NCBI GenBank assembly: GCA_034509925.1
Contig: CM067537.1
Location: 1 to 64,000, forward strand
Direction of reading: 5' to 3'
Origin: Hirudinaria manillensis
Lineage: Eukaryota > Annelida > Clitellata > Hirudinida > Hirudinidae
DNA length: 64,000 bases
The notes below the pieces were generated by a model that saw only the letters and a list, made by a program, of their open reading frames with translations, was not told the DNA's origin and made no database searches. Of the stretch, positions 12,114-27,741 are shown piece after piece. Positions within the stretch are counted from its first letter, which is position 1; the number at the start of each line of letters is the position of its first letter. Position numbers and translations under genes: made by a program.

Positions 12114-14405
12114 TCCGATGAAACATTGGTGGAGTATTGGGAGAAGGTTTTCACTCAAGCTTCCAAAACCGACTCCCGGCCATTGGATGAAACGATTGAG
12201 CCTATCGATGAAATGGACATTCCAATCACGGTCGATGAAATCATTCACGCGGCAAAAGGATTGAAAGATTCTGCCCCCGGCTTTGACGGCATGAAAAAAA
12301 TTGATCTGAACAAAATTGCACCGGAGGACCTGGCGACTCACATGACGCTTTGGTTATTTACTGGATGCCCTCCCGATGCACTCAGGAAAGGAATTGTCAC
12401 CTGCATTCCAAAGAAACAAGAAAGTCTGAAGCCAGAGGATTTTAGACCAATTACGGTGGGATCAATCATCGGTCGTTTATTTCACCGATTGCTGAGCAAG
12501 AGAATGCTCGCACACTGGTCCATCTCAAATCGTCAGAAGGCTTTCAGACACGGTGATGGCCTGGCGGATAATATATGGCTCGTGAAAGCAATCATACAGA
12601 AAAAGAAGGAACAGAAACAGAATCTCAATCTCACGTTCATTGATGTGACCAAAGCCTTCGATTCGGTTTCACACCAGTCCATTGTAAGAGCGGCTCACAG
12701 ATTGGGAACTCCTCCTTTTTTGTTGAGATACATTTCAGAGGCCTACCGCGATTGTTCAGTTCAAATGAAGATTGGAGGCAAATTGAGTCGGGACATACCA
12801 GTTAATAGAGGAGTCAGGCAAGGAGATCCAATGTCTCCTCTACTTTTCAACGCGGTTATCGACATGGTGATGTCAGAAGTAGACCAATCCATCGGTGTGA
12901 CTGGCGATGTTAGTTCATCAGTCAAATGCAATTATTTGGCGTTCGCAGATGATTTGATCCTGCTATCCTCTACTGATATTGGAATGAGGATGTTGTTGAA
13001 ACAAGTCGAGGAATCTCTGGCAAAAGTTGGACTAATTATGAATGCCCAAAAATGTTCTTCACTGAGAGCGAAAGTGCAAAAGAAAAACAGTCCTTGGATT
13101 GTTGACCCGGATTCTTACCTCAGTGTCAGCCAGCTGCCAATCAAGGCAATGAACATTCTCGACACCTACCGATATCTTGGAATTGACATTGGCCCAAAAA
13201 TGAAATACGCGTCACTAGGCGACAGAATGCATAAATCCTTGCATGCAATATCTAGAGCTCCTTTAAAGCCAAATCAAAAACTCTACACCCTAAGATCGAA
13301 CCTTATTCCAAGCCTCGTGCACTATCTTACCTTCAATAAAATCTCTTTGAAATCTCTAAAGGCTGCAGACACGAAAGTAAGATCTGCCGTCAGGCAATGG
13401 CTGCGCCTCCCAAAAGACACGCCGACCGCCTTCTTCCATGCGGGGCTGAAATTTGGTGGATTGGGACTACTGCAGCTCAGAAAGTGGGTTCCACTCATCA
13501 GAACCAGCAGAATGAGATCTATGATGGCTCGCTCGAAAAGCAATGAAGACGAATTCTTGCTCGACACTCTAAAGGACAACAGCATCGTCCTTGGAGAACA
13601 CAGGAAGTTCGGGCAATTAAATTCGGAGTCGTCAGCCAAAAAACGACTTAAGGAAGAGACTCTCGAGAGCCTTTACAGCTCGGTAGACGGATTTGGACTC
13701 CAGTCCTTTTTCCAGGGTGTCGGTATCAGTGAATGGATCGCGGATGGGCGTTCAAGATTGTTCCCGAGTGACTACTTAAAGTGCTTAAAGGTCAGAGCAG
13801 GCGTCCTCCCATGCAATCTCCGGGTTTCCAGATATCATCCAGAGGTAAACACCAAGTGTGACGCCGGTTGCAGAGTCACCGAGAGCCTGGATCACATTTT
13901 CCAGGTTTGTCCAGGAATGGATGTATCGAGACGAGAGAGGCACAACAACCTCGTCCATCGGCTGGAAACGAAGTTGGCCGAGAAAGGGTACTTCACCAAA
14001 ATCGAGCCGAGGATACCAGTTGAGGAAGGCATCAGAGTCCCTGACCTAGTCGCGTGGAGTAAGGACGATTCAATCGTATGCGACGTCACCATTGTCTCTG
14101 ATACCGCCTCACTGGACGAGGTCCACTCATCCAAGACAGGGAAATATAACTCCAAAGACATCCACATCTGGATGTCTAACAATAGCCCTGGGGGTGCTAT
14201 CTCTCCGAAGATCATAGTAACCGCCTTTGTATGCAACTTCAGAGGTGTAATATCCTCCAGATCTTACTTGTCATGGCGGGGCATCGGTCTGTCCAGAAAC
14301 GGCATGATGTACCTGGCAACATCGGTTTTGCTGGACACCTACCTTATGTGGAAATTCCATAAGCGCAGAACTCATAAACGTTGGCGCCGGCGAATTGGAC
14401 TATAG
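12114..14405 (+). CDS. LINE polyprotein fragment: reverse transcriptase, CCHC finger, restriction-like endonuclease
   Basis: An uninterrupted frame of about 760 codons to a TAG stop. Numbering from the codon at 12126: the pre-RT helix region with APGFDG lies near residue 45; RT blocks are LKPEDFRPITVGS (about 100), GVRQGDPMSPLLF (229) and the catalytic FADD (273-276). A zinc-finger-like C578-x3-C-x7-H590-x4-C595 follows. The endonuclease core is PDLVAW (P639-D640) and, 13 residues on, D653-VT. This order, with the endonuclease C-terminal and no apurinic endonuclease, is the R2/NeSL-type plan. There is no initiator Met: the frame runs open upstream into Asn codons of the host TAA repeat. N-terminal fingers and the Myb-like domain are absent through truncation. 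Catalytic motifs look intact, but self-mobilisation is unlikely without the DNA-binding end. Confidence 0.93.
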   Translation, partial: SDETLVEYWEKVFTQASKTDSRPLDETIEPIDEMDIPITVDEIIHAAKGLKDSAPGFDGMKKIDLNKIAPEDLATHMTLWLFTGCPPDALRKGIVTCIPKKQESLKPEDFRPITVGSIIGRLFHRLLSKRMLAHWSISNRQKAFRHGDGLADNIWLVKAIIQKKKEQKQNLNLTFIDVTKAFDSVSHQSIVRAAHRLGTPPFLLRYISEAYRDCSVQMKIGGKLSRDIPVNRGVRQGDPMSPLLFNAVIDMVMSEVDQSIGVTGDVSSSVKCNYLAFADDLILLSSTDIGMRMLLKQVEESLAKVGLIMNAQKCSSLRAKVQKKNSPWIVDPDSYLSVSQLPIKAMNILDTYRYLGIDIGPKMKYASLGDRMHKSLHAISRAPLKPNQKLYTLRSNLIPSLVHYLTFNKISLKSLKAADTKVRSAVRQWLRLPKDTPTAFFHAGLKFGGLGLLQLRKWVPLIRTSRMRSMMARSKSNEDEFLLDTLKDNSIVLGEHRKFGQLNSESSAKKRLKEETLESLYSSVDGFGLQSFFQGVGISEWIADGRSRLFPSDYLKCLKVRAGVLPCNLRVSRYHPEVNTKCDAGCRVTESLDHIFQVCPGMDVSRRERHNNLVHRLETKLAEKGYFTKIEPRIPVEEGIRVPDLVAWSKDDSIVCDVTIVSDTASLDEVHSSKTGKYNSKDIHIWMSNNSPGGAISPKIIVTAFVCNFRGVISSRSYLSWRGIGLSRNGMMYLATSVLLDTYLMWKFHKRRTHKRWRRRIGL

Positions 14406-14578
14406 TGATTGATTATGGTTGATGTCGCTTGTTTATAGCGCGGTGTTGTTGGCGCTGGGGAATGCGGTTGTATGTCCCGGGGTGATCTCGGGCCCGGATG
14501 GGGGACAGTGGATGTTAGTTGAGGTGTTTGATGATCGCGTTTGCTGTTGGATGATTTTTTTGGCCGAGAAAATAAAGG

Positions 14579-14620
<42 letters not shown>
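12114..14620 (+). mobile_element. 5'-truncated LINE of the restriction-like-endonuclease (R2-type) group
   Basis: About 2.5 kb inserted in a subtelomeric TAA cassette. It has a coding region with reverse transcriptase, CCHC finger and PD-D endonuclease, a 3' UTR of about 175 bp with AATAAA at about 14570, and a tail of about 42 A residues ending at 14620. A perfect 31-bp direct repeat flanks it. The element begins inside the coding region just before the reverse transcriptase, so the N-terminal DNA-binding fingers and the 5' UTR are missing; such 5' truncation is the usual product of incomplete target-primed reverse transcription. Its base composition is clearly GC-richer than its surroundings. 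The tail and flanking repeats look intact, so the insertion seems young. Confidence 0.95.
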
Positions 14621-14622
<2 letters not shown>

Positions 14623-14651
14623 ATATTAATAACATTAATAATGATTATAAT
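14621..14651 (+). repeat. Right target-site duplication of the LINE (31 bp)
   Basis: Exact copy of 12083-12113, starting at the base after the poly(A) tail. Confidence 0.95.
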
Positions 14652-14975
14652 AATAACAATAACGATAATAATAATAATAATAATAACAATAATAATAATA
14701 AGAATAAGAATAAGAAGAAGAAGAAGAAGAAGCCACCAAATAAGGACACTCGTTAGATGTCGCTAAAATATATCGATTCTCGTGATAACGACTAATCAAC
14801 TATTTGCGAAAAATTATATAGCACTCACTCCTTGGTCACCTTCCTCGAACAATATTAGCCGTAAAATTCGACTAATTACGGATCCGCTCTAAGGAGCGTA
14901 GGTCGTAAAAAGCGGTCTCACGATTAAAGCAAATGTTTTCTTCTGCGAAAGCGGAACGACATTTTTTCTCCTATC
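14652..14975 (+). repeat. TAA cassette copy 2, right part, plus array flank
   Basis: TAA/AAG repeats to about 14735, then the conserved flank starting GCCACCAAATAAGGACACTCG and ending GAAAGCGGAACGACA at 14947-14961, matching 3281-3512 almost base for base. Confidence 0.88.
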
Positions 14976-15022
14976 TTAACCCTAACCCTAACCCTAACCC
15001 TAACCCTAACCCTAACCCTGAC
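14976..15022 (+). repeat. Short CCCTAA array
   Basis: About seven hexamers, the last ones CCCTGA variants, running into a copy of the 2535-2642 flank. Confidence 0.9.
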
Positions 15023-15131
15023 CCTGAATTTAGTTATGTTTATATTGTGTTTTTGACGAATACGGTACATAATTTGCTTGATAATCTATTGACAAAGAAA
15101 GTGGAAGTGCAGTTTTATTTATTCTCGTTTC
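15023..15131 (+). repeat. Second-class array flank, copy 2
   Basis: GAATTTAGTTATGTTTATAT to the AAAGTGGAAGTGCAG box at about 15099, matching 2535-2642. Confidence 0.88.
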
Positions 15132-15162
15132 TAACCCTAACCCTAACCCTAACCCTAACCCT
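15132..15162 (+). repeat. Short CCCTAA array
   Basis: Five hexamers directly after the second-class flank, then CTTGCTAATTGG satellite sequence. Confidence 0.88.
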
Positions 15163-15238
15163 CTTGCTAATTGGAATTACAATAGCTTTTTTCCATAGCA
15201 TAAGAATACCCGCTAAATGTCGCTTTAAGGATTAAGAC

Positions 15239-15277
<39 letters not shown>

Positions 15278-15385
15278 GTAACAATAATAACAATAATAAT
15301 AGTAATGATGATAATAATAACAATAATAATAATAATAATAATAATATTAATAACATTAATAATAATTATAATAATAACAATAACG

Positions 15386-15434
<49 letters not shown>

Positions 15435-15715
15435 GAATAAGAATAAGAATAAGAAGAAGAATAAGAAGAAGCCACCAAATAAGGACACTCGTTAGATGTC
15501 GCTAAAATATATCGATTCTCGTAATAACGACTAATCAACTATTTGCGACAAATTATATAGCACTCACTCCTTGGTCACCTTCCTCGAACAATATTAGCCG
15601 TAAAATTCGACTAATTACGGATCCGCTCTAAGGAGCGTAGGTCGTAAAAAGCGGTCTCACGATTAAAGCAAATGTTTTCTTCTGCGAAAGCGGAACGACA
15701 TTTTTTTCTCCTATC
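15163..15715 (+). repeat. TAA cassette copy 3 plus array flank (empty LINE site)
   Basis: Same order as copies 1, 2 and 4. The segment at about 15347-15378 is nearly identical to the LINE target duplication and is uninterrupted, so it shows the pre-insertion state. The flank ends GAAAGCGGAACGACA at 15686-15700. Confidence 0.88.
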
Positions 15716-15740
15716 TTAACCCTAACCCTAACCCTAACCC
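15716..15740 (+). repeat. Short CCCTAA array
   Basis: Four hexamers, then a junction into ATACGTTTTGATATATTTT, a fragment of the 776-2100 satellite. Confidence 0.88.
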
Positions 15741-15988
15741 ATACGTTTTGATATATTTTTTAAAATAAAAAGCGTCCTAATCTGCTTTAACTTTAATGGG
15801 TTCCCAATATCTTTAATGCCAGATATCTAACTAGTCTTATTATATTCATCAATTGCCGATTCATTGTCTCTTGATGCATTGTGAATTTAGTTATGTTTAT
15901 ATTGTGTTTTTGACGAATACGGTACATAATTTGCTTGATAATCTATTGACAAAGAAAGTGGAAGTGCAGTTTTATTTATTCTCGTTTC
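15741..15988 (+). repeat. Chimeric block: satellite fragment joined to second-class flank, copy 3
   Basis: A 35-bp piece of the 776-2100 satellite breaks off inside AAAAAGCGTCC and continues as a copy of 2430-2642, ending in AAAGTGGAAGTGCAG at about 15956. The join shows recombination among subtelomeric modules. Confidence 0.8.
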
Positions 15989-16025
15989 TAACCCTAACCC
16001 TAACCCTAACCCTAACCCTAACCCT
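15989..16025 (+). repeat. Short CCCTAA array
   Basis: Six hexamers between the second-class flank and a CTTGCTAATTGG monomer, an arrangement identical to 15132-15162. Confidence 0.88.
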
Positions 16026-16878
<853 letters not shown>

Positions 16879-16968
16879 TAACCCTAACCCTAACCCTAAC
16901 CCTAATCCCTAACCCTAACCCTAAACCTAACACTAACCCTAACCCTGACACTAACCCTAACCCTAACG
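16879..16968 (+). repeat. Degenerate CCCTAA array at the subtelomere/unique boundary
   Basis: Contains CACTAA, AACCTAA and CCCTGA variants, so it is older or less homogenised than the other arrays. Right of it the DNA becomes unique. Confidence 0.9.
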
Positions 16969-17951
16969 TCTTATAATGTTCTTTCTTAACGGGATGGTCA
17001 CGCGTTTAGCAACACTAAACAATGATAATTAAATAACCTCAGGCATTTGAATTATCTTAATCTGCCTACTCCGGTCCCTCAGTTCGAGAAAAGGACCTAC
17101 TTGCCATCGCCGGGCGATAACAAAAGTAAATAAACAAATAATGTAGCTATCGAACGGAGTCACAATTAAAAGAAGTTAAAAATACCAGATTTTACTTTCA
17201 ACACCATAAAATAATGTTTAAAAAAAGAATAACAATAAAAAAACTTCAAAGTTAAAAGCACAAAAACACTTACTAGCTACAACTTGACAACGAAATTTCG
17301 TTTCCAAACAGTGACCTTTGTCTCATCGATTCAAACATAATATACACGAACGACCTCATCGACAGGTACCAATATATTCCATCCAAGCCAAACAAATGTT
17401 ACCATATTCGAGCCATAGATTAACCAAACCCTTAACGAACAAAAAAATAACGTCAATCGAATATCAAGCAGGATTGGTCTGTATTGCTAACAACAACATT
17501 TCCAAATGTCAGAAAACCCATTTGCCTATATATCGGAAAGATACATCACAAGAAGGAAAAGCTATTCTGGATCAGATAAGCAACGATTATTTCCTGAACT
17601 GAAAGATGCCAAATGGTTGTTAGAAAGCAAAAGCTTTGATTTTGCACACTGCTCATATTTAGGCATTTCTTGAATTAATTAGAAAGCATTTGCAATAAAT
17701 GAATATCATCTGCTTTTCTTTCAAAGTGGCTCATTAAAGTTATTATTGTGAAAATATAAAACCTCCCTCGAAAATAAGATCTACTGTGCTTATTGGAGCA
17801 TATAATAGCGTGTCATAAGTATGGTCAAAACCGCTATTTAATGAGTTTAGTTGGTGCTTAATTTTTTTGGCCAATTGCGCGTAACTTTACTCAAAATTTG
17901 ATATCGTTTTGGAGCAAATTTGACCACAAGTTGTTATTCGATCCATATCAT
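16969..17951. other. Unique AT-rich DNA without a recognised gene
   Basis: Transition from repeats to single-copy sequence. A 94-codon + strand frame at 17318-17602 matches nothing I recognise, and I see no convincing splice context around it. Confidence 0.5.
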
Positions 17952-22906
<4,955 letters not shown>

Positions 22907-24655
22907 TTTATCGGCCACTTTTGTTGTCTGCGCACTTTGTATCCTGTAAGTTGTCAAAGTTATCCTTTAAATGGTCCAACGAAGGTCCAAGTGATTCAGC
23001 TAAAATAGACGACTCGCTGATTCTTAACAGCAATCATTTCTTGGTCGCGAATATCCGCGGCAGCAATAGGCTTTGTCGACATCATAAAGCTCATTAGTAG
23101 TAATGCAATGTTAGGCAAATTTTAATAAAGCTTCGTCACTGTAAGTTTAGATAAATGCATAAAGAAAATTTTTTAGAATGTGCTTATATTACAGCACATA
23201 CAACTAAATTTATATTAATGAAAAATTCGGAACATGATAAATTCTAAGAGAATATATAAATGTCCAAAGATTGTAAATTAAATCAGCAATTACATTTTTA
23301 CTAAATGATCAGAAATTCAATCAAATTTAATGTTGCATAAGATCCATCAAAAAGTAATATCATAGCCGTGGGGTTGTCTCCACTTGTTGCAAGAACAAGT
23401 CTGCAACTTTGGGTGACCAAACTTTACTATGAGGAGCAAATAAAGTACAGATCAAACTATATAAGAAAAGTTGCAGACCAACTTAAATTAAAAATCTGCA
23501 GACAAGCGTTGATCATTGTCTTTAGATATTATTAACTAAAGGTTTCGCTTGCAAACATTCCTTTGCTTTCACGCTAGTAGTGACAGTAACATAATTTAAT
23601 TCATAAAATTATAATTAATAATGAAAGGATGTTAATAAATCCAAAAAGAAAGTGTTGCTCACTCAGGATGTTTTTGGGATAACGTAGACAAGTATCATCA
23701 ATATTTATTTTCAAAAATTAAAAGAGCCGTTTAAACTTACCCGGATGCTGGATCGAGGCAATGTTATCGATTGCAGGCACAGTCACGAGCAAAGATTTGA
23801 ATTCACAAGAACATCTAATTTGCAGCATGCGCACATTTTAACCTCTGGGAAAAAATAGACTTATAATTAATAAAAGAACAAACTCATTTCTTAGATAATT
23901 TATTAAGTAAACAAGATGACGAGCGATGTCAAACAATTTGTTTGCCACAGAGTTGAAGCGGATGCCTGCACCGCGATAGGAAGAGATGTTGAATTTTCTA
24001 AAGAGGGCGAATTTCGACCCCTGGTGCCTATTATTTAACAAAATAATATTAATACAAGTTGTTGTTTAAACAATGTACAACCAATCGGAACTTTGAATTT
24101 CAATAAAAACTCTTCAAGTACCCCCCTTCCGGTAAAAGTATTCAGGAATTTCATATTAACTAATTATACCGTCTTTAGATAGTCCACGCTCAAAACAAGT
24201 GTTCAGATAAAAACAAAAAATAAATTGAACCTTAACCATGCAACTTGTTGAGCAGAGTCGCAGGTTCCTAATCCAGATTTTTTTTAGTATTTAAGTCGCA
24301 CACCAAGCCAGTACCTGAGAGGGACTCTATGCAAGTAATGTACGATCCCGCTTAGTAAACATTTAAACGTAAGTCTCCACTTTAGAATGGAAATTGGATA
24401 AGAAATCCTTCCAAAAGGCAGGCAGCTAACCCTAACCCAGCACCAAAAAAAGTTATGCTGGCAAGGAAATTTTATTCTAAACCAAAGGACTGCAATCCCA
24501 ACTGTAACCATTCTGGCATCAGGGTTTAGTAGTATTGATTTACCCATACATTGCAAACACAAACAACATGAATTTTATAACAACTTCAAAGAGGATTTCT
24601 TTAACCTCAGTATCATAGCAAATGATTAAGATCAGTTTTCAGTAAATGGCCACAC
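22907..24655. other. Intergenic DNA with a possible unassigned exon
   Basis: Mostly featureless AT-rich DNA. On the - strand, 23741-23797 reads as an open exon between an AAATTAG acceptor and a strong GGTAAGT donor, with Cys-x-Cys near its start, and the 23900-24010 region shows a CTCTTTAG acceptor. These could belong to another secreted or membrane protein gene, but I could not join them. Confidence 0.3.
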
Positions 24656-26790
24656 TCAGAGGCTGAATATTTTGAGAGATCGATCCAGACTGACTGAAGT
24701 CAGGAAAGAGGCAGACTCTCCAAAGCAAACACCAGTGGCATTGGCAGTATGGTCATTGAAGACTGCCAATTCTGTCCATTGTTTTGACAAATAAATTCTA
24801 AAAGAGGGGTAATTAGTTAAATGTTCAAAATGTAGACTGCTGCAAAATTTAAAAATTCTTACCGGACGTCCGTGCCTCCGACGGCAAGGTAGACCCCGCT
24901 CTGATCAAAGTTGAGATTCTCGACCTTATAATTCTCCTCGAGCGTTATGTTTTTAAAATTCTTCAACTTCCTTAAATCCCATAGTTTTATCACGGAATCC
25001 TCTGCCGCAGTAGCCAAATGATAACCGTTCTCAGAAAATGCGATGCTGGTGATGGCACCCTGGTGTCCAGAAAAGTTGGCCACATTCTTTAACTCCTTCA
25101 AATCCCAGATTTTAATGACACTTCCGTCTGTACCCGTGCCAAAGATCATGCCATCTGGATGGAACTTCCCACATGTCAAAGCTAGAAAAAACACAGGCAA
25201 ATGTCATTGTTACAGATCAACAAGAAATTCAGCTTCAGATTCCTTCAAAAAAATTATCATTTCTTCCAGATTTTTCCAACAAACCTTGACTGCTGGTTTC
25301 ATCCTTCTTCTTGAGTATGACACGTCCTGTCCTTATATCAGAAAAACCCCAAAATCCATCAGCTGAACAGCTGAGCAAATAATCTCCTACGGCATGCAAG
25401 CTCAAACCGGTGACCGGCCCGTCGTGTGCCTTGATGACGTGAGCACAAGGAGACGATCTCTGAACGCCCCAAATGCGAGCGGTGCTGTCGTGGGAACCCG
25501 TAATGACGAGATCCTCGCTCGGGTGATGCACGACGCTGGTAATACCCTTGCTGTGGCCCTTCAGAACTGCCACTATAGTTTCAGAATTTTTGTTGAAGAC
25601 GACCGCATTTCCGTCATTTCCTCCGGTGACAATCTTTGATGTGTCTTTCAGGCATACGTCGATGGACGTGATGCCCGGATCCCCGACACCGTGTAGGCCG
25701 CTGTGAGATGCAGTCTGCTTGTAATTCTTTATGTCGTCCGGAGTTGCCAGACCCTCTGGAACTACTTTGCCTCTCATCTTGCGCTCAGCAGTCAGCAATA
25801 AAGCTTTTTCTTGTAGCTGCTCATCAAGAAACATAATTTTTGAGTCAGATATATCTGAACCTTATTTTTAAATAAATTTTGAAAAAGAAGGAAAGCTACC
25901 AAAACAAACACCATAAATTCACCTTCTCAGCTATTGCTTGGAATGCATGGTCCTCTTCAGCGATCGTTTTGAGATCTTCTGTATCCATTTTAACAGCCGG
26001 AGCTTGTGGCACAACTGCAGCATGAACGGGAGTGGGGACTCCAGACGCAGCTGTTTGGGGCTTGAGAGTTGCAAGGGCCTCCCTTGCTGCTGTAACCTCT
26101 TTCTGGAGACGTGAAATGACCCTTGAGGCCGAATCATGCTGATAGAGAGTATGGCTTAGTTCCTGCTTTACAGTCATGTGTTGCTTCTTCTCAGTATAAT
26201 AAGCAAGCATGACTGCATCCTGTTGAATTTTTGTGTGATGGTAATCAGAATGAAATTAAATTTCCAATAAAAGTGATTCCTTAAACTTATTTGGAAGTCA
26301 ATCACATTTAATTTTCTCCAAATCATTGGTTTGGCTAAAGTAATGTAGAGAAAATTAATGTTAAACAAGAGGTATCCTCACCCATTCATCAAGCATCAAC
26401 TTGCACAAAGCAGGAATACTGGTACTATTAGGTGGTCTCGGTTTAGCCAATGGTGATGCTGAAAACAAAGCCAGCATAAATTTATATGAACGATAGAGTC
26501 TATTTGAACTGATGTGGTAGACTTGCTTTTAATATCAATCAGTTGATCGACAGTTAGTGGCTGCTCGGTAACTGGATCTGATCCAGTTTGTGCAATGTAT
26601 TTTTCCACGAGTCTTCGTTCATAAATATGACCGTAAGGCGACAGAACAGGGTTTTCCGGTACTTCATTAGAAACTGCAGAAACGAAAAATAAATAGAAAC
26701 GTCTATCCCTCACGATAAATTTACTCGATTTTAGAATAAGGATATATAGTAAATGTAAAAAGGCTCATTACTTGAACATACAAGCGCCAT
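24656..26790 (-). CDS. PRPF19: Pre-mRNA-processing factor 19 (U-box ubiquitin ligase, Prp19 complex)
   Basis: Seven exons join in frame to a 511-residue protein: 26772-26790, 26527-26673, 26382-26458, 25923-26219, 25285-25819, 24863-25181, 24656-24797. Human PRPF19 has 504. The N-terminus [19 protein letters not shown] is the U-box start, with VYERR- and [12 protein letters not shown] residues following. Residues about 75-140 form the coiled-coil/tetramer region ([20 protein letters not shown]). The C-terminal half is the WD40 propeller ([33 protein letters not shown]), ending DRSLKIFSL as in animals generally. It is an E3 ligase and scaffold of the Prp19/CDC5L spliceosome complex in the nucleus and also acts in DNA damage signalling. 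The second intron uses a GC donor (AAAA then GCAAGT). It is divergent from the LRR gene, about 950 bp apart. Certain. Confidence 0.98.
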
Positions 26791-27741
26791 GTTGACCACT
26801 TTTTCAAATCAACAGATCGGGTTCCTGCGTTTAATGGTGTGGGGGGTTATCGTTATAGACATCGAAATTTTTATTGACAATTATATTTTTTTACAACGTT
26901 TAAGAAATAAGTTATTAAATATAAAAAGGCATTGAATTTTAAAAATGCTACAAAAATTTAAAAAAAGTATTTATTATCAAATCTGCATTTACTAAAATCT
27001 TCTCTAACAATTATAAAACCGAAAGATTTATGCATTAATTAATTATTAAGTTTAATAAAAGTATTTTTAAGCATGTTCAAAAAGAATAGGGTCTGTACAG
27101 CGACTGTAGCTGGGAAAGCACGCGTTGGGCTAATGATCGACAGAGAAAGGGAGTTTTCACTCATTTTCCACGGATAAAATTTTAAGAATAATTTATTTCT
27201 AAGTTACATGTAATATCTTGAATATCGTGCTGCATTTGTTAAAGATTGTTTCTGATACAACTCCATGTCATCAGACATAGTTTAATTTTGACTTAATGAT
27301 TTTTTAATGCTTGCTATGGTCTTAAGTCTGCCACAGTTGTAGCTCACCTTTTTATAATAAAAATTGCCTTTTAATTTTCTGCGTTCGTTTATTCAAATTG
27401 GAGAATTCTATTTAATCGAATAAGTATTTTTCACAACCAGTTTTTGAAGATGCTTGGAATTTATTCCAAACATTTAAACTTGTTTATTGCTTTTAAAATA
27501 TAATTTATGTATTCAAAAAGTTATTTCTAAACATCATTGAAAATTGTTAAAGTTTAACAGAACATGCCATCTTTTGGGGGCTCCGAGCGTTGTCGTCTGA
27601 CGCATCTTTTGGAAGGAGAGCGGTGGGTGTGTGATGACGTTGGACTTTTTAACTCTGTGAGCCAAGGAATAATTTTTCATCGAGTTCATTGTATGTTAAA
27701 CACTTTTATCGACTCGAAGTTTATCTCCTAGAAGCGTATAA
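26791..27741. promoter_or_regulatory. Divergent intergenic region between PRPF19 and the LRR gene
   Basis: 951 bp separating two start codons on opposite strands, so it must hold both promoters. It is AT-rich with a GC-richer island at about 27570-27640 (GGGGGCTCCGAGCGTTGTCG, and a GGAAGGAGAGCGG purine run) shortly before the LRR start. No specific factor site is claimed. Confidence 0.5.

Noticed and set aside
13322-14236. Short frames antisense to or out of frame with the LINE coding region
   Set aside because: Shadows of the GC-richer reverse transcriptase frame.
25043-25639. Two + strand frames within the PRPF19 locus
   Set aside because: Antisense shadows of the WD40-coding exons.
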